Below, one piece after another: positions 47,891-55,083 of a stretch of 64,000 nucleotides of DNA (position 1 is its first letter; the number at the start of each line of letters is the position of its first letter). The position numbers and the translations under genes are program-made. Location of the stretch: assembly GCA_964645655.1 (NCBI GenBank), contig CAZXZS010000003.1, positions 220,997 through 284,996 on the forward strand. The letters are read 5' to 3'. Under the pieces are notes generated by a model, which was not told the origin of the DNA, searched no databases, and saw only the letters and a program-made list of their open reading frames with translations. The DNA is from JAGOUA01 sp964645655. GTDB taxonomy: Bacteria; Patescibacteriota; Patescibacteriia; 2-12-FULL-60-25.

Positions 47891-48694
47891 ATGCTGAAAG
47901 AGCCATTTTCTGACGACAACCACACGCGTCGCTTCGCCATCCGACGCGTCGAGCGCCTGATCCGGGCGCTCATCACGATCCCGTGTTGGCTCGCGTTCCT
48001 GGCCGTCCTCGTTGAGGCCATGTTCGCCCTCGCCGGCCAGGTTCCGGGAGGCAAGGAGCGACTCGAGCAGCACATCCTCTGGATTACGCTGTTCCCCTCC
48101 CTGCTCGGCTCTTTCTTCCTGATGACGTTCTCCTCGTGGCGAAGGTTGCAGACGTGGACCCTCGGCCGCGCGACTCGCCTCGTCGATGCGCGCAACCGGG
48201 CACGAGTCGAGCGGCTGCAGGCCGCGGGCGTGACCGTCATCCATCCGGAGACGGTTTGGGTCAGCGACGGTGCCACCGTTGCCCCCGGCGCGCACATCAC
48301 GGGCCCCGCCCTGATCTCCTCGAGGGTCGAGCTCTCGGCGCAGACCCGCCTCGGCCGCGGCACCTTCCTCGAGGAAGGCGCCGTCCTGAGCGGGGCCTGT
48401 ACCGTGGGGGACGACGTCTACATCGGGTCGTCCGCCTCCATCGCCAACTGCACCATCGGCGACGAGGTGCGCGTGATCACGGACGAGGCCCTCGAAAACT
48501 GCGTGATCGGCTCGAACGCCCGCATCCTGACCGCGGCGCGGCTCTCCGGCCAGACCGTCGCCCCGGGGCAGGTCATCAGGGACGGTTCGATGCCTGTCCG
48601 CATCATCCCTGACCAGCCTGCGTCGCCCCCAGAGGTGGAGGTCGAAGGGGTGGCTGCCGACGTCTCTCCCGACCCTGCTCGCCGTAAGGCCTGA
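47891..48694 (+). CDS. Membrane-anchored left-handed beta-helix (hexapeptide repeat) protein
   Basis: 267 residues. The N-terminal 80 residues carry two membrane segments (ALITIPCWLAFLAVLVEAMF and ITLFPSLLGSFFLMTFSSW). From about residue 110 a series of imperfect hexapeptide turns (VWVSDGATVAPGAHITGP, LSGACTVGDDVYIGSSAS, IANCTIGDEVRVI) forms a left-handed beta-helix, as in acyl- and nucleotidyl-transferases and in bactofilin-like scaffolds. No acyltransferase His is evident, so a structural role is possible. ATG 47891 has TGGAGG six bases upstream. It is similar in plan to the gene at 48829. Confidence 0.75.
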   Translation: MLKEPFSDDNHTRRFAIRRVERLIRALITIPCWLAFLAVLVEAMFALAGQVPGGKERLEQHILWITLFPSLLGSFFLMTFSSWRRLQTWTLGRATRLVDARNRARVERLQAAGVTVIHPETVWVSDGATVAPGAHITGPALISSRVELSAQTRLGRGTFLEEGAVLSGACTVGDDVYIGSSASIANCTIGDEVRVITDEALENCVIGSNARILTAARLSGQTVAPGQVIRDGSMPVRIIPDQPASPPEVEVEGVAADVSPDPARRKA

Positions 48695-48730
48695 AACGGA
48701 CGGCCCGTGCCCAACGCGGCCTGTCCCAAC

Positions 48731-48758
48731 CGACTCCTTCGCGGGGTCGTTTTTCTTT
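48731..48758 (+). terminator. Intrinsic terminator
   Basis: CGACTCC / GGGGTCG stem (one mismatch pair) followed by TTTTTCTTTT. Confidence 0.75.
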
Positions 48759-48779
48759 TCTACGGGTCTACCGTCAGAA

Positions 48780-48808
48780 TTGACAGCTCCGCAAAACCGT
48801 GGGACCCT
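48780..48808 (+). promoter_or_regulatory. Promoter of the second beta-helix gene
   Basis: TTGACA, 17-nt spacer, GACCCT. The -10 box is poor. Confidence 0.45.
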
Positions 48809-48828
48809 CGCTGCTACGGAGGGTTCCC

Positions 48829-49545
48829 ATGGATCCGTTCACCTCAGAAAACACCGATCGCGAAGAGGCCATCCTGCGGGCCCAAGCCTTTCTCGTGCTG
48901 CTGCAGTCGCTCGCGGGGGCCGGTGCCGTCGCCTGCCTCGTCGCGCTCCTGTCCTGGGGGCTTGTCCGCTCCGGCGCTGTTTCGGTCCAGCCTATCTCAG
49001 GTCTCGTCATCTGGTCGTCCCTTTGCCTTTCGGGCGGGTTCATCCTCGCGCGCTCGGTCAAGCGGAAGTGGCCGCTCAAACGCTTCCGACCGTTGGCGGT
49101 GCGGATGGTGGATGCCCTGCTGTGGCAGCGGATCATCGAGTCCCGCGCCTTTCACGGCGCGATCATCGTCGCCCCCGACCGGGTCTGGATCGGGGAGGAC
49201 GTCACCCTCGCGCCTGGCGGTACCCTCATCGCGGGTTCTGCCGTCATCGAGCAAGGCGCGTCGCTCTCGGCGGAGACGTCGGTGGGGGATGGGGTCTGGG
49301 TCGGCCAGCGAGCCCGTCTCGAGGCCTTCTGCGAGCTTGGTCCGCGTTCGAGGATCGCGCCGCATGCCCGTATCGCCAACTCTCGTGTCGGTGCCGACGT
49401 CACGATCGGGGAGGGGGCCGACATTCGCGGCTGCACCATCGGCGCCGGGGCGACCATCGAGCCGAACGCTTGCTTGGATGGCGTCACGATCACTGCGGTC
49501 GCCGTAGCCCCTTCATCCGCGCCCACGGGACGCCGACCGTCATGA
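48829..49545 (+). CDS. Second membrane-anchored hexapeptide-repeat protein
   Basis: 238 residues with the same plan as the gene at 47891: two membrane segments in the first 80 residues (FLVLLQSLAGAGAVACLVAL and ISGLVIWSSLCLSGGFILA), a basic stretch, then hexapeptide turns (VWIGEDVTLAPGGTLIAG, VGDGVWVGQRARLEAF, VTIGEGADIRGCTIGAGA). ATG 48829 has GGAGGG seven bases upstream. Its stop overlaps the start of the 85-residue gene at 49542 (ATGA), so the two are translationally coupled. It is probably a paralogue of the preceding gene. Function unknown. Confidence 0.75.
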   Translation: MDPFTSENTDREEAILRAQAFLVLLQSLAGAGAVACLVALLSWGLVRSGAVSVQPISGLVIWSSLCLSGGFILARSVKRKWPLKRFRPLAVRMVDALLWQRIIESRAFHGAIIVAPDRVWIGEDVTLAPGGTLIAGSAVIEQGASLSAETSVGDGVWVGQRARLEAFCELGPRSRIAPHARIANSRVGADVTIGEGADIRGCTIGAGATIEPNACLDGVTITAVAVAPSSAPTGRRPS

Positions 49546-49799
49546 CGATCGTCATCGGTCCCGAGGCCGCCGGCCCGCTCGTCGCGTTGGTGGCCGTTTT
49601 CGTCCTTCTGCTGCTGCTCGTCCTCGGGGTCTTCCTCGAGCTTCGTCGTCTTTCCCGCGCGATCGGCGTCTTCACGGTCTTCCTCGAGGAGGGGGAACCG
49701 GTCGAGATCGCCTTCCGCCGGCCGGCCAAGGCCCCTTCGGCCAAGCCCACGGCCTCCACGCCGACGCCAAAGCCGGGCAAGCCAACCCTGCCCAACTGA
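49542..49799 (+). CDS. Small single-pass membrane protein
   Basis: 85 residues. One N-terminal membrane segment (AAGPLVALVAVFVLLLLLVL), a short charged helix (GVFLELRRLSRAIGVFTVFL) and a Pro/Lys/Thr-rich tail. It overlaps the beta-helix gene by 4 nt and is followed at once by a strong terminator, so it belongs to that operon. It may help anchor or assemble its partner. No family is recognised. Confidence 0.65.
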   Translation: MTIVIGPEAAGPLVALVAVFVLLLLLVLGVFLELRRLSRAIGVFTVFLEEGEPVEIAFRRPAKAPSAKPTASTPTPKPGKPTLPN

Positions 49800-49821
49800 C
49801 TCCCTACAGGGAGTTTTTTTC
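49799..49821 (+). terminator. Intrinsic terminator
   Basis: ACTCCC-TACA-GGGAGT stem then TTTTTT. Confidence 0.9.
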
Positions 49822-49862
49822 TTGAAAAAATCCAGCATATTCGCAAAAATTCGGCTCTTCCC

Positions 49863-49891
49863 TTGACAAGGCTAGTCGGATAGGCTAGAAT
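49863..49891 (+). promoter_or_regulatory. Promoter of the gene at 49958
   Basis: TTGACA, 17-nt spacer, TAGAAT. Confidence 0.85.
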
Positions 49892-49957
49892 CGCGTGCTG
49901 TCGGTCCCGCCATTTCGGTCCGGGATTTCGTTTGCAGCTAGCAGAAAGGCCAGTGCC

Positions 49958-50251
49958 ATGGTGCTGCTCGTCACCCTCGTGTTCGTCGTCGCCATCATGA
50001 TGGGGGCCGTCACCGCCCTCACCGACGCCCAGGCCGCCAACGCCGCCTCCGATCGGCAGATCGCGCAGATGATGGGCATCATCGGCCAGCCGCCCACCAA
50101 GATCGCCATCCGCCCCGGCGACCGCGCGCGCGACCCCGGCGACCCCGCGGTCGAGGCCTGGTACCAGGCCTACGAGCGCCAGTTCCCGAAGGCCGACCCG
50201 TACCCGCCCGGGGCCATGCAGGCCCCCGTGCCCATCCCCTACACCGCCTAG
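49958..50251 (+). CDS. Small membrane-anchored protein
   Basis: 97 residues. An N-terminal hydrophobic segment (MVLLVTLVFVVAIMMGAVTA, then LTDAQAANAA, a possible cleavage region) precedes a short Pro-rich polar domain with ERQFPKADPYPPGAMQAPVP. ATG 49958 has AAAGG eight bases upstream. A longer frame from 49895 lies in the leader. It has its own promoter and terminator. No family is recognised. Confidence 0.6.
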   Translation: MVLLVTLVFVVAIMMGAVTALTDAQAANAASDRQIAQMMGIIGQPPTKIAIRPGDRARDPGDPAVEAWYQAYERQFPKADPYPPGAMQAPVPIPYTA

Positions 50252-50282
50252 CCCGCACCGGGCCCTAGGCGGATCTTTTTTT
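50246..50282 (+). terminator. Intrinsic terminator
   Basis: GCCTAG-CCCG / CGGG-CTAGGC stem with a 2-nt bulge, then GGATCTTTTTTT. Confidence 0.8.
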
Positions 50283-50319
50283 GCCTATTCTTGGGTATTT
50301 CCGCCCATCCCTCCGTTCC

Positions 50320-50348
50320 TTGACGAAACCCGGTTTTTCTGGTCTACT
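50320..50348 (+). promoter_or_regulatory. Promoter of rpsF-ssb-rpsR
   Basis: TTGACG, 17-nt spacer, TCTACT. The leader of about 65 nt contains two small hairpins, ATCCC-TGC-GGGAT and GCCCC-AAATA-GGGGC. Confidence 0.7.
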
Positions 50349-50421
50349 TTGCCCACTTATCCTAACCGACCGGCCACATCCCTGCGGGGATAGCCCCAAA
50401 TAGGGGCCCGTGTCATCTTCT

Positions 50422-50901
50422 ATGGAGAACCGTTACGAGCTCCTCTACATCATCCCCACCTCCTTCACCGATGAGGAGGTCGGGACCGTGGAGACCAAGA
50501 TTTCCGCCCTCATCACCAAGTGGGGCGCCACCGTCGAAAGCACCAAGCGCCTCGGCAAGCTCCGCCTCGCCTACGCCATCAAGGACCAGCGCCATGGCCA
50601 CTACGTCATGACCCTCTTCAAGGCCGACGGCGCCTCGCTCGCGAAGATGGAAGACAACCTTCGCATCAACAACGACATCCTGCGCCACCTCATTTTGCGC
50701 GCGGATGAGGCCGGTTCCGACCAGAAGTTCGAGCTCGTGGCCTTCACCGAGGTCGTCGTTGAAGGCGGCCGCGGCGACCGCCGCCGCGAGAAGCCGGAGA
50801 ACAAGGAGGCCAAGGAAGGCGACAAGCCGGCCGAAGCCAAGGAGGGCGACGCCAAGACCGAGGCCAAACCGGCCTTGACCACCGAGGAGAAGACGGCATA
50901 A
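50422..50901 (+). CDS. rpsF: 30S ribosomal protein bS6
   Basis: 159 residues. MENRYELLYIIPTSFTDEEV and the block KRLGKLRLAYAIKDQRHGHYV are typical of bS6, which pairs with bS18 on the 30S platform. A C-terminal extension of about 50 residues is rich in Lys, Glu and Ala (KPENKEAKEGDKPAEAKEGD) and is longer than in many bacteria. ATG 50422 fits the family N-terminus better than the in-frame GTG at 50410. It is the first gene of the conserved rpsF-ssb-rpsR order. The hairpins in its leader lie where S6:S18 autoregulation acts in other bacteria, but this is only suggestive. Confidence 0.95.
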   Translation: MENRYELLYIIPTSFTDEEVGTVETKISALITKWGATVESTKRLGKLRLAYAIKDQRHGHYVMTLFKADGASLAKMEDNLRINNDILRHLILRADEAGSDQKFELVAFTEVVVEGGRGDRRREKPENKEAKEGDKPAEAKEGDAKTEAKPALTTEEKTA

Positions 50902-50910
50902 TGGCCGTAT

Positions 50911-51390
50911 ATGGACCTCAACCGCGCCCAGCTCATCGGCAACGTGACCCGTGACCCGGAATCACGCACCACCCCGACCGGACAGAACGTGTGCTCGTTC
51001 AGCATCGCGACCAACTCGCAATGGACGGACGCCCAGGGCCAAAAGCAGACCCGCGCCGAGTTCCACAACATCGTCGCCTGGGGCAAGCTCGCCGACATCT
51101 GCTCGCAATATCTCGCCAAGGGACGGCGCGTCTTCTTGGAGGGCCGCCTGCAGACCCGCGAATACACCACCCAGGACGGCCAAAAGCGCAGCCGCACCGA
51201 GATCACGGCCGATAACATGATCATCCTGGACCGTGCCCCGGCCGGTGGGGCCGCCGCCATGCGCTCCGCCAGCCCGGCGTCGGAAGCCTCCACGGAGCCG
51301 TCCGTCGTGCCGATCGGCCCGGACAACGTCGTCGACAAGGGCCTCGGGGCCCCCGAGCAGGAGATCCGCATCGAAGACATCCCGTTCTAA
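50911..51390 (+). CDS. ssb: Single-stranded DNA-binding protein
   Basis: 159 residues. N-terminal OB fold MDLNRAQLIGNVTRDPESRT, then FHNIVAWGKLADICSQYLAK and GRLQTREYTTQDGQKRSRTE. A flexible linker rich in Ala, Ser and Pro follows, and then the acidic tip EIRIEDIPF that recruits DNA repair and replication partners. It is 9 nt after rpsF in the same operon. Confidence 0.97.
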   Translation: MDLNRAQLIGNVTRDPESRTTPTGQNVCSFSIATNSQWTDAQGQKQTRAEFHNIVAWGKLADICSQYLAKGRRVFLEGRLQTREYTTQDGQKRSRTEITADNMIILDRAPAGGAAAMRSASPASEASTEPSVVPIGPDNVVDKGLGAPEQEIRIEDIPF

Positions 51391-51471
51391 CCTTAAATCA
51401 ACCCGGAAGGCCCCGCCTTCCGCCTCATCCCGAGCGAAGTCCGAGAGATTCCAGCCTTTCGCTCACCGCCT

Positions 51472-51687
51472 ATGAAAAAACACATCGACCGCCAATGCTT
51501 CTTCTGCCAGATGAACATCAAGGAGATCAACTACAAGGACACGAACACGCTCCGCCGCTACCTCTCGTCCTTCGGGAAGATCGTCCCGCGCAAGCGCTCC
51601 GGCGTCTGCGGCTGGCACCAACGCAAGCTCTCCAACGCGATCAAGCGCGCCCGGTTCATGGCCTTGCTGCCGTACCTGGTCCGCTAA
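51472..51687 (+). CDS. rpsR: 30S ribosomal protein bS18 (zinc-binding form)
   Basis: 71 residues. C9 and C12 in CFFC, with C46 and H49 in SGVCGWHQRKL, form a complete zinc site. This is the so-called C+ form of bS18. The C-terminal basic helix QRKLSNAIKRARFMALLPYL is typical. It is the last gene of the rpsF-ssb-rpsR operon, 81 nt after ssb, and is followed by a strong terminator. Confidence 0.97.
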   Translation: MKKHIDRQCFFCQMNIKEINYKDTNTLRRYLSSFGKIVPRKRSGVCGWHQRKLSNAIKRARFMALLPYLVR

Positions 51688-51695
51688 GCGTTCCG

Positions 51696-51724
51696 AAAAA
51701 ACCGCCCTTCTGGGGCGGTTTTTT
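51696..51724 (+). terminator. Intrinsic terminator of the rpsF operon
   Basis: AAAAAACCGCCC / GGGCGGTTTTTT-type stem ending in T residues. Confidence 0.9.
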
Positions 51725-51771
51725 GGCGGAATGGAGAGGGGCGGGAGCCTGTTCTCCGGCGCCTTCGTCCC

Positions 51772-51799
51772 TTGACGGAATCGGTGTTCCTGATAGGAT
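51772..51799 (+). promoter_or_regulatory. Promoter of the gene at 51833
   Basis: TTGACG, 16-nt spacer, TAGGAT. Confidence 0.75.
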
Positions 51800-51832
51800 C
51801 CGGTCTGGCCGTTTTCTCAGGAGGTCGCACGC

Positions 51833-52465
51833 ATGCTGAGTCCGAATCCGTTGGTCGCGTGTCTGGAAGTCATCTTCGCCTTCATCTTCTCCCTCGTGCT
51901 GCTCGCCCATGCCGTGGGGCGGCTCAAGGACTGGCAGCGGCACCGGCTCGAGGCGTTGCGCGGCGAGCAGCGCCGCAACGAGCTCGCCGCCCTCAACGCC
52001 GTCGTCGTCTCGTACATGTCCGTCACGGGCAGGGAAGACGATGGCGAGCTGGCCGAACACCTGCGCAACGCCTTCGGGCTGGTGTCGGTGCCGTCGCCGA
52101 AGGGGTTCGATCCGGCCGCGCTCGAACAGGCGGCACGCCGCACGGAGCAGGCCGTCGAGCACGCCGCGCGCCGGATGGAGCGCGCCGTCGAGCGGTACGC
52201 CCAAACCATGCCGCCCGAGGAGGAGGCGCGGCAAGAGCGGACGAAGCAGGTCATCGCGATGATCAACAAGCGCCAACGGGACGGCAAGCCGTTCACGGCG
52301 CCAGAGGTCGCGCAGATGCTCGAGATCGCCGCCCGTCCGACCGTCGTCTACCTGCCGGCGGCCGAGGCGGCCCTGCGGGTCCGTGTCGAGGCCGAGGCGG
52401 TGACCTCAGAGACCGAGGTCCCGGCCGCCTCCGCTCCCGCCTCGCGTGCGGGCCAGGCGGGATAG
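51833..52465 (+). CDS. Membrane-anchored coiled-coil protein
   Basis: 210 residues. One N-terminal membrane segment (LVACLEVIFAFIFSLVLLAH) is followed by long charged helices, likely coiled coil (for example RRTEQAVEHAARRMERAVER), and an Ala/Pro/Ser-rich tail. The ATG has a perfect AGGAGGT seven bases upstream. It has its own promoter and terminator. It may be a cell-envelope or division-site scaffold, but no family is recognised. Confidence 0.65.
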   Translation: MLSPNPLVACLEVIFAFIFSLVLLAHAVGRLKDWQRHRLEALRGEQRRNELAALNAVVVSYMSVTGREDDGELAEHLRNAFGLVSVPSPKGFDPAALEQAARRTEQAVEHAARRMERAVERYAQTMPPEEEARQERTKQVIAMINKRQRDGKPFTAPEVAQMLEIAARPTVVYLPAAEAALRVRVEAEAVTSETEVPAASAPASRAGQAG

Positions 52466-52470
52466 GTCCT

Positions 52471-52500
52471 GCTCCGGGCGATCCTGGAGCGTTTTTCTTT
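52471..52500 (+). terminator. Intrinsic terminator
   Basis: GCTCC / GGAGC stem with a 10-nt loop, then GTTTTTCTTTT. Confidence 0.7.
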
Positions 52501-52506
52501 TCAGGC

Positions 52507-52535
52507 TTGACGTTCCTGCGAAAAATGGGTAATAA
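52507..52535 (+). promoter_or_regulatory. Promoter of the gene at 52571
   Basis: TTGACG, 17-nt spacer, TAATAA. Confidence 0.7.
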
Positions 52536-52570
52536 AAGGGGTTTATGTGGGAACAAAAAAAGGAGTGAAC

Positions 52571-53179
52571 ATGGGGATGAATGAACATGCTCGCAAGCTG
52601 ATCGTCGTCCACCCGCCGGGCGGCCAAAACGAGACCATCCTGCATGCCGCCCTCGCCCGTTCGTTCGAGGCGGCGGCGGAGCGGATCGGCGGGTGTGCCC
52701 TGCTGGGGGCGCCGCGCCATACGCGGCAAGCCTCCTTCGGCCAGCGGCTCGGGCATACGCAGGCCGTCCTGCTCCCGGGTATCGGCGAGGCCGAGATGCG
52801 CTGGGTCGAGTCGGTGTCGGAAGCGTGTCTCCCGGCTCCCGGCAAGCGCGAGACGGCCCTGTACACCCTCGGCCACCGCCACGATGGGGTCGGAGACCTC
52901 CTCAAGGCGTACGTCTTTGCGGCGTCGGTGGCGGAAGCCATTGCCGGTTGGAGGGCAAACGCCGTCACCTACGAGAACCAGCTTCCGTTTCACGGGGCGG
53001 TCTGCGCCAAGCTGCATTTCCCGCCCGCCCTGTTCCGCGAGCCCGACGCCACGGATCGTGCGCTCGCGGGCGTCATCCCGGTCGAGCTGGTCTACGACGG
53101 CCCGCTCGGCCTCTGGATCACGCGCAGCAACGCCGAGGGCCTGTTCCTCTACCTGCGTCGCTACGACCTGCTGACCTGA
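52571..53179 (+). CDS. Uncharacterised soluble protein
   Basis: 202 residues, no signal or membrane segment. It starts MGMNEHARKLIVVHPPGGQN and looks globular with mixed helix and strand. A His-containing segment ALYTLGHRHDGVGDLLKAYV and a C-terminal LWITRSNAEGLFLYLRRYDL stand out, but I do not recognise a family or active site. ATG 52571 has AAGGAG five to six bases upstream. It is monocistronic, with its own promoter. The hairpin GCC-TTCG-GGC followed by eight T at 53182-53200 is its likely terminator. Confidence 0.6.
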   Translation: MGMNEHARKLIVVHPPGGQNETILHAALARSFEAAAERIGGCALLGAPRHTRQASFGQRLGHTQAVLLPGIGEAEMRWVESVSEACLPAPGKRETALYTLGHRHDGVGDLLKAYVFAASVAEAIAGWRANAVTYENQLPFHGAVCAKLHFPPALFREPDATDRALAGVIPVELVYDGPLGLWITRSNAEGLFLYLRRYDLLT

Positions 53180-53315
53180 TGCCTTCGGGCTTTTTTTTCT
53201 TGCTTGGGATCTCGCCAAGCGGGAAGGCGTTTGCTACCGTGCCCCCATGCGACGGATCCTCGCGCCCCCATTTTTTCTCATCCTAGGTATTTTTTAACCC
53301 TTTTTTCGTTTTCTT

Positions 53316-54353
53316 ATGTCGCCAGAAATAATCCGCCTGCGCTCGCGGGTGGTGCGTGAGGTGCGCGCGTGTTTCGACGGGCAGGGGTTCTTGGAAGTGC
53401 AGACGCCGCGTTTGGTGGGATTGCCGGGACAGGAGCCGTATCTCGAGCCGTTTTGGACGGAAGTGGTGGAAGCGACGGGCGCCAAGCATCCTGCCGCGCT
53501 GATCACGTCGCCGGAATATGCGATGAAGCGCCTGCTCGCGGCCGGCTTCGACAAGATCTATGACCTCGGCCCGTGCTTCCGCAACCATGAGCCGTGGGAT
53601 GGGTCGCATGATCCCGAGTTCCTGATGATCGAATGGTATCGTCGCGAGGCGGGGCTGGAAGAGCTGTTGGGGGATACGGAGGGGATGATCCGTACCGTCG
53701 TCACGAATCTCGGGGTGGGGGAGCGCGAAGATTGGCGGCAGGCTCTCGGGGAGCCGTTCCGACGCCTCACGGTGACGGAGGCCATGCGGCAGTACGCGAA
53801 CATCGAGCTCGAACCATTACTTGGAGACCGTGACGCCATGGCGCAAGCCTGTATCCAGCATGGGCAAAGCGTGTCGGCAGGCGATACATGGGATGATCTC
53901 TTCTTCAAGATCTTCCTTTCCGAGGTCGAACCGAAACTTGGCTGGAACCGGGATCGGACCGCTTGGCGGCCGACCTTCCTGACCCACTACCCGGCCTCGA
54001 TGGCGGCTCTCGCACGCAAGGACGCGGTCGATCCCCGGTTCGCGTTGCGGACCGAGCTCTACATCGGTGACCTCGAGCTGGCGAATGGGTTCGCCGAACT
54101 CGCCGATGAGGCCGAGCAGCGGGCGCGCTTCGAAGAGGAACGGGCCTTGCGCGCGAGCCTCGGGAAGCCGACCTGGCCGCTCGATGAGGCGTTCCTGCGC
54201 GCCTTGCCGGCGATGGGGGAGGCGGCGGGCATCGCGTTCGGGGTCGAGCGCCTGGTGATGCTGGTCGCGGGTGTGGGCTCGATCACGGAAATCCTGCCGC
54301 TGTCGGCACGGGAACGGTTCGCGCCAGAGGCGGCGACCCGCGCCATTTATTGA
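53316..54353 (+). CDS. epmA: Elongation factor P lysyl-lysine ligase (EpmA/GenX-type LysRS paralogue)
   Basis: 345 residues: a class II lysyl-tRNA synthetase core without the anticodon-binding domain. Motif 1 is GQGFLEVQTPRLV. Motif 2 is GPCFRNHEPWDGSHDPEFLM. Motif 3 is AGIAFGVERLVMLVAG. This size and order match EpmA (also called GenX, YjeA or PoxA), which attaches beta-lysine to a Lys of EF-P. The EF-P gene follows 50 nt downstream, which supports the call. The lysine 2,3-aminomutase EpmB, needed for beta-lysine, is not in the window. No ribosome site precedes the ATG. Confidence 0.93.
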   Translation: MSPEIIRLRSRVVREVRACFDGQGFLEVQTPRLVGLPGQEPYLEPFWTEVVEATGAKHPAALITSPEYAMKRLLAAGFDKIYDLGPCFRNHEPWDGSHDPEFLMIEWYRREAGLEELLGDTEGMIRTVVTNLGVGEREDWRQALGEPFRRLTVTEAMRQYANIELEPLLGDRDAMAQACIQHGQSVSAGDTWDDLFFKIFLSEVEPKLGWNRDRTAWRPTFLTHYPASMAALARKDAVDPRFALRTELYIGDLELANGFAELADEAEQRARFEEERALRASLGKPTWPLDEAFLRALPAMGEAAGIAFGVERLVMLVAGVGSITEILPLSARERFAPEAATRAIY

Positions 54354-54379
54354 CAAAATCCCCCCATTCCGGCACCCTC
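54351..54379 (+). promoter_or_regulatory. Possible promoter of efp
   Basis: TTGACA, 17-nt spacer, CACCCT, overlapping the end of epmA. CATACT further on is a second candidate -10 box. Confidence 0.4.
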
Positions 54380-54403
54380 CGGACATACTCTTTGGCTTTC
54401 CCT

Positions 54404-54967
54404 ATGGCTTCCCCCTCCGACATCAAGAAAGGCGTCATCGTCAAGAACGAGCAGGGCCTCTGGCTCGTCGTCGAATTCCAGCACATCAACCCCGGTAAGG
54501 GCGCGGCCTTCGTGCGCTCGCGCCAAAAGAACCTGCAGACCGGCAAGGTGCTCGAGGTCACCAACAAGACCTCCGAATCGATCGAGATCGTCGAGGTCGA
54601 GCATCGCAACATGCAGTACCTCTTCCATGATGCGACCGGCTACACGTTCATGGACAACGGCACCTATGAGCAGGTGACGATGGCCGACGATGAGGTGGGT
54701 GACCAGGGCAAGTTCCTCCGTGAAGGGCTCGAGGTCCACATCTCGACCTATGAGGGCCGCCCGGTCTCGCTCGAGATCCCGCGCAAGATGACCTTTAAGA
54801 TCATCGAGGCGATGGATGCGGTCGCGGGCAATACGGTGAGCGGCGGCAACATGTTCAAGGAAGCCGTCGTCGAAGGCGGCATCCGCGTGATGGTCCCGCT
54901 GTTCATCAAGAACGGCGAACAGATCATCGTGAACACGGAGACGGGGGAATACGTGGAACGGGCGTAA
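54404..54967 (+). CDS. efp: Elongation factor P
   Basis: 187 residues, full length, three-domain EF-P. K32 in the loop NPGKGAAFVRSR is the lysine that EpmA modifies. The C-terminal OB domains contain the expected VRVMVPLFIKNGEQIIVNTE-like segment and end GEYVERA. EF-P relieves ribosome stalling at consecutive prolines. Several proteins in this window have long Pro-rich segments, so demand is plausible. ATG 54404 fits the family N-terminus. An in-frame codon at 54350 would start inside epmA. A terminator follows. Confidence 0.97.
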   Translation: MASPSDIKKGVIVKNEQGLWLVVEFQHINPGKGAAFVRSRQKNLQTGKVLEVTNKTSESIEIVEVEHRNMQYLFHDATGYTFMDNGTYEQVTMADDEVGDQGKFLREGLEVHISTYEGRPVSLEIPRKMTFKIIEAMDAVAGNTVSGGNMFKEAVVEGGIRVMVPLFIKNGEQIIVNTETGEYVERA

Positions 54968-54974
54968 GAACGAG

Positions 54975-55001
54975 AAATACCGGCATGGTCCGGTATTTTT
55001 T
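54975..55001 (+). terminator. Intrinsic terminator of efp
   Basis: AAATACCGG-CATGGT-CCGGTATTT stem then TTT. Confidence 0.9.
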
Positions 55002-55032
55002 CATCTCGTACGGAGGCTCGCCCTATCTGGCC

Positions 55033-55061
55033 TTGACAGGATAGGGGATTTGGCCTTAGAT
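55033..55061 (+). promoter_or_regulatory. Promoter of the frameshifted gene at 55084
   Basis: TTGACA, 17-nt spacer, TTAGAT. Confidence 0.75.
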
Positions 55062-55083
55062 GACGGCGCATTAAGGAGAGAAT

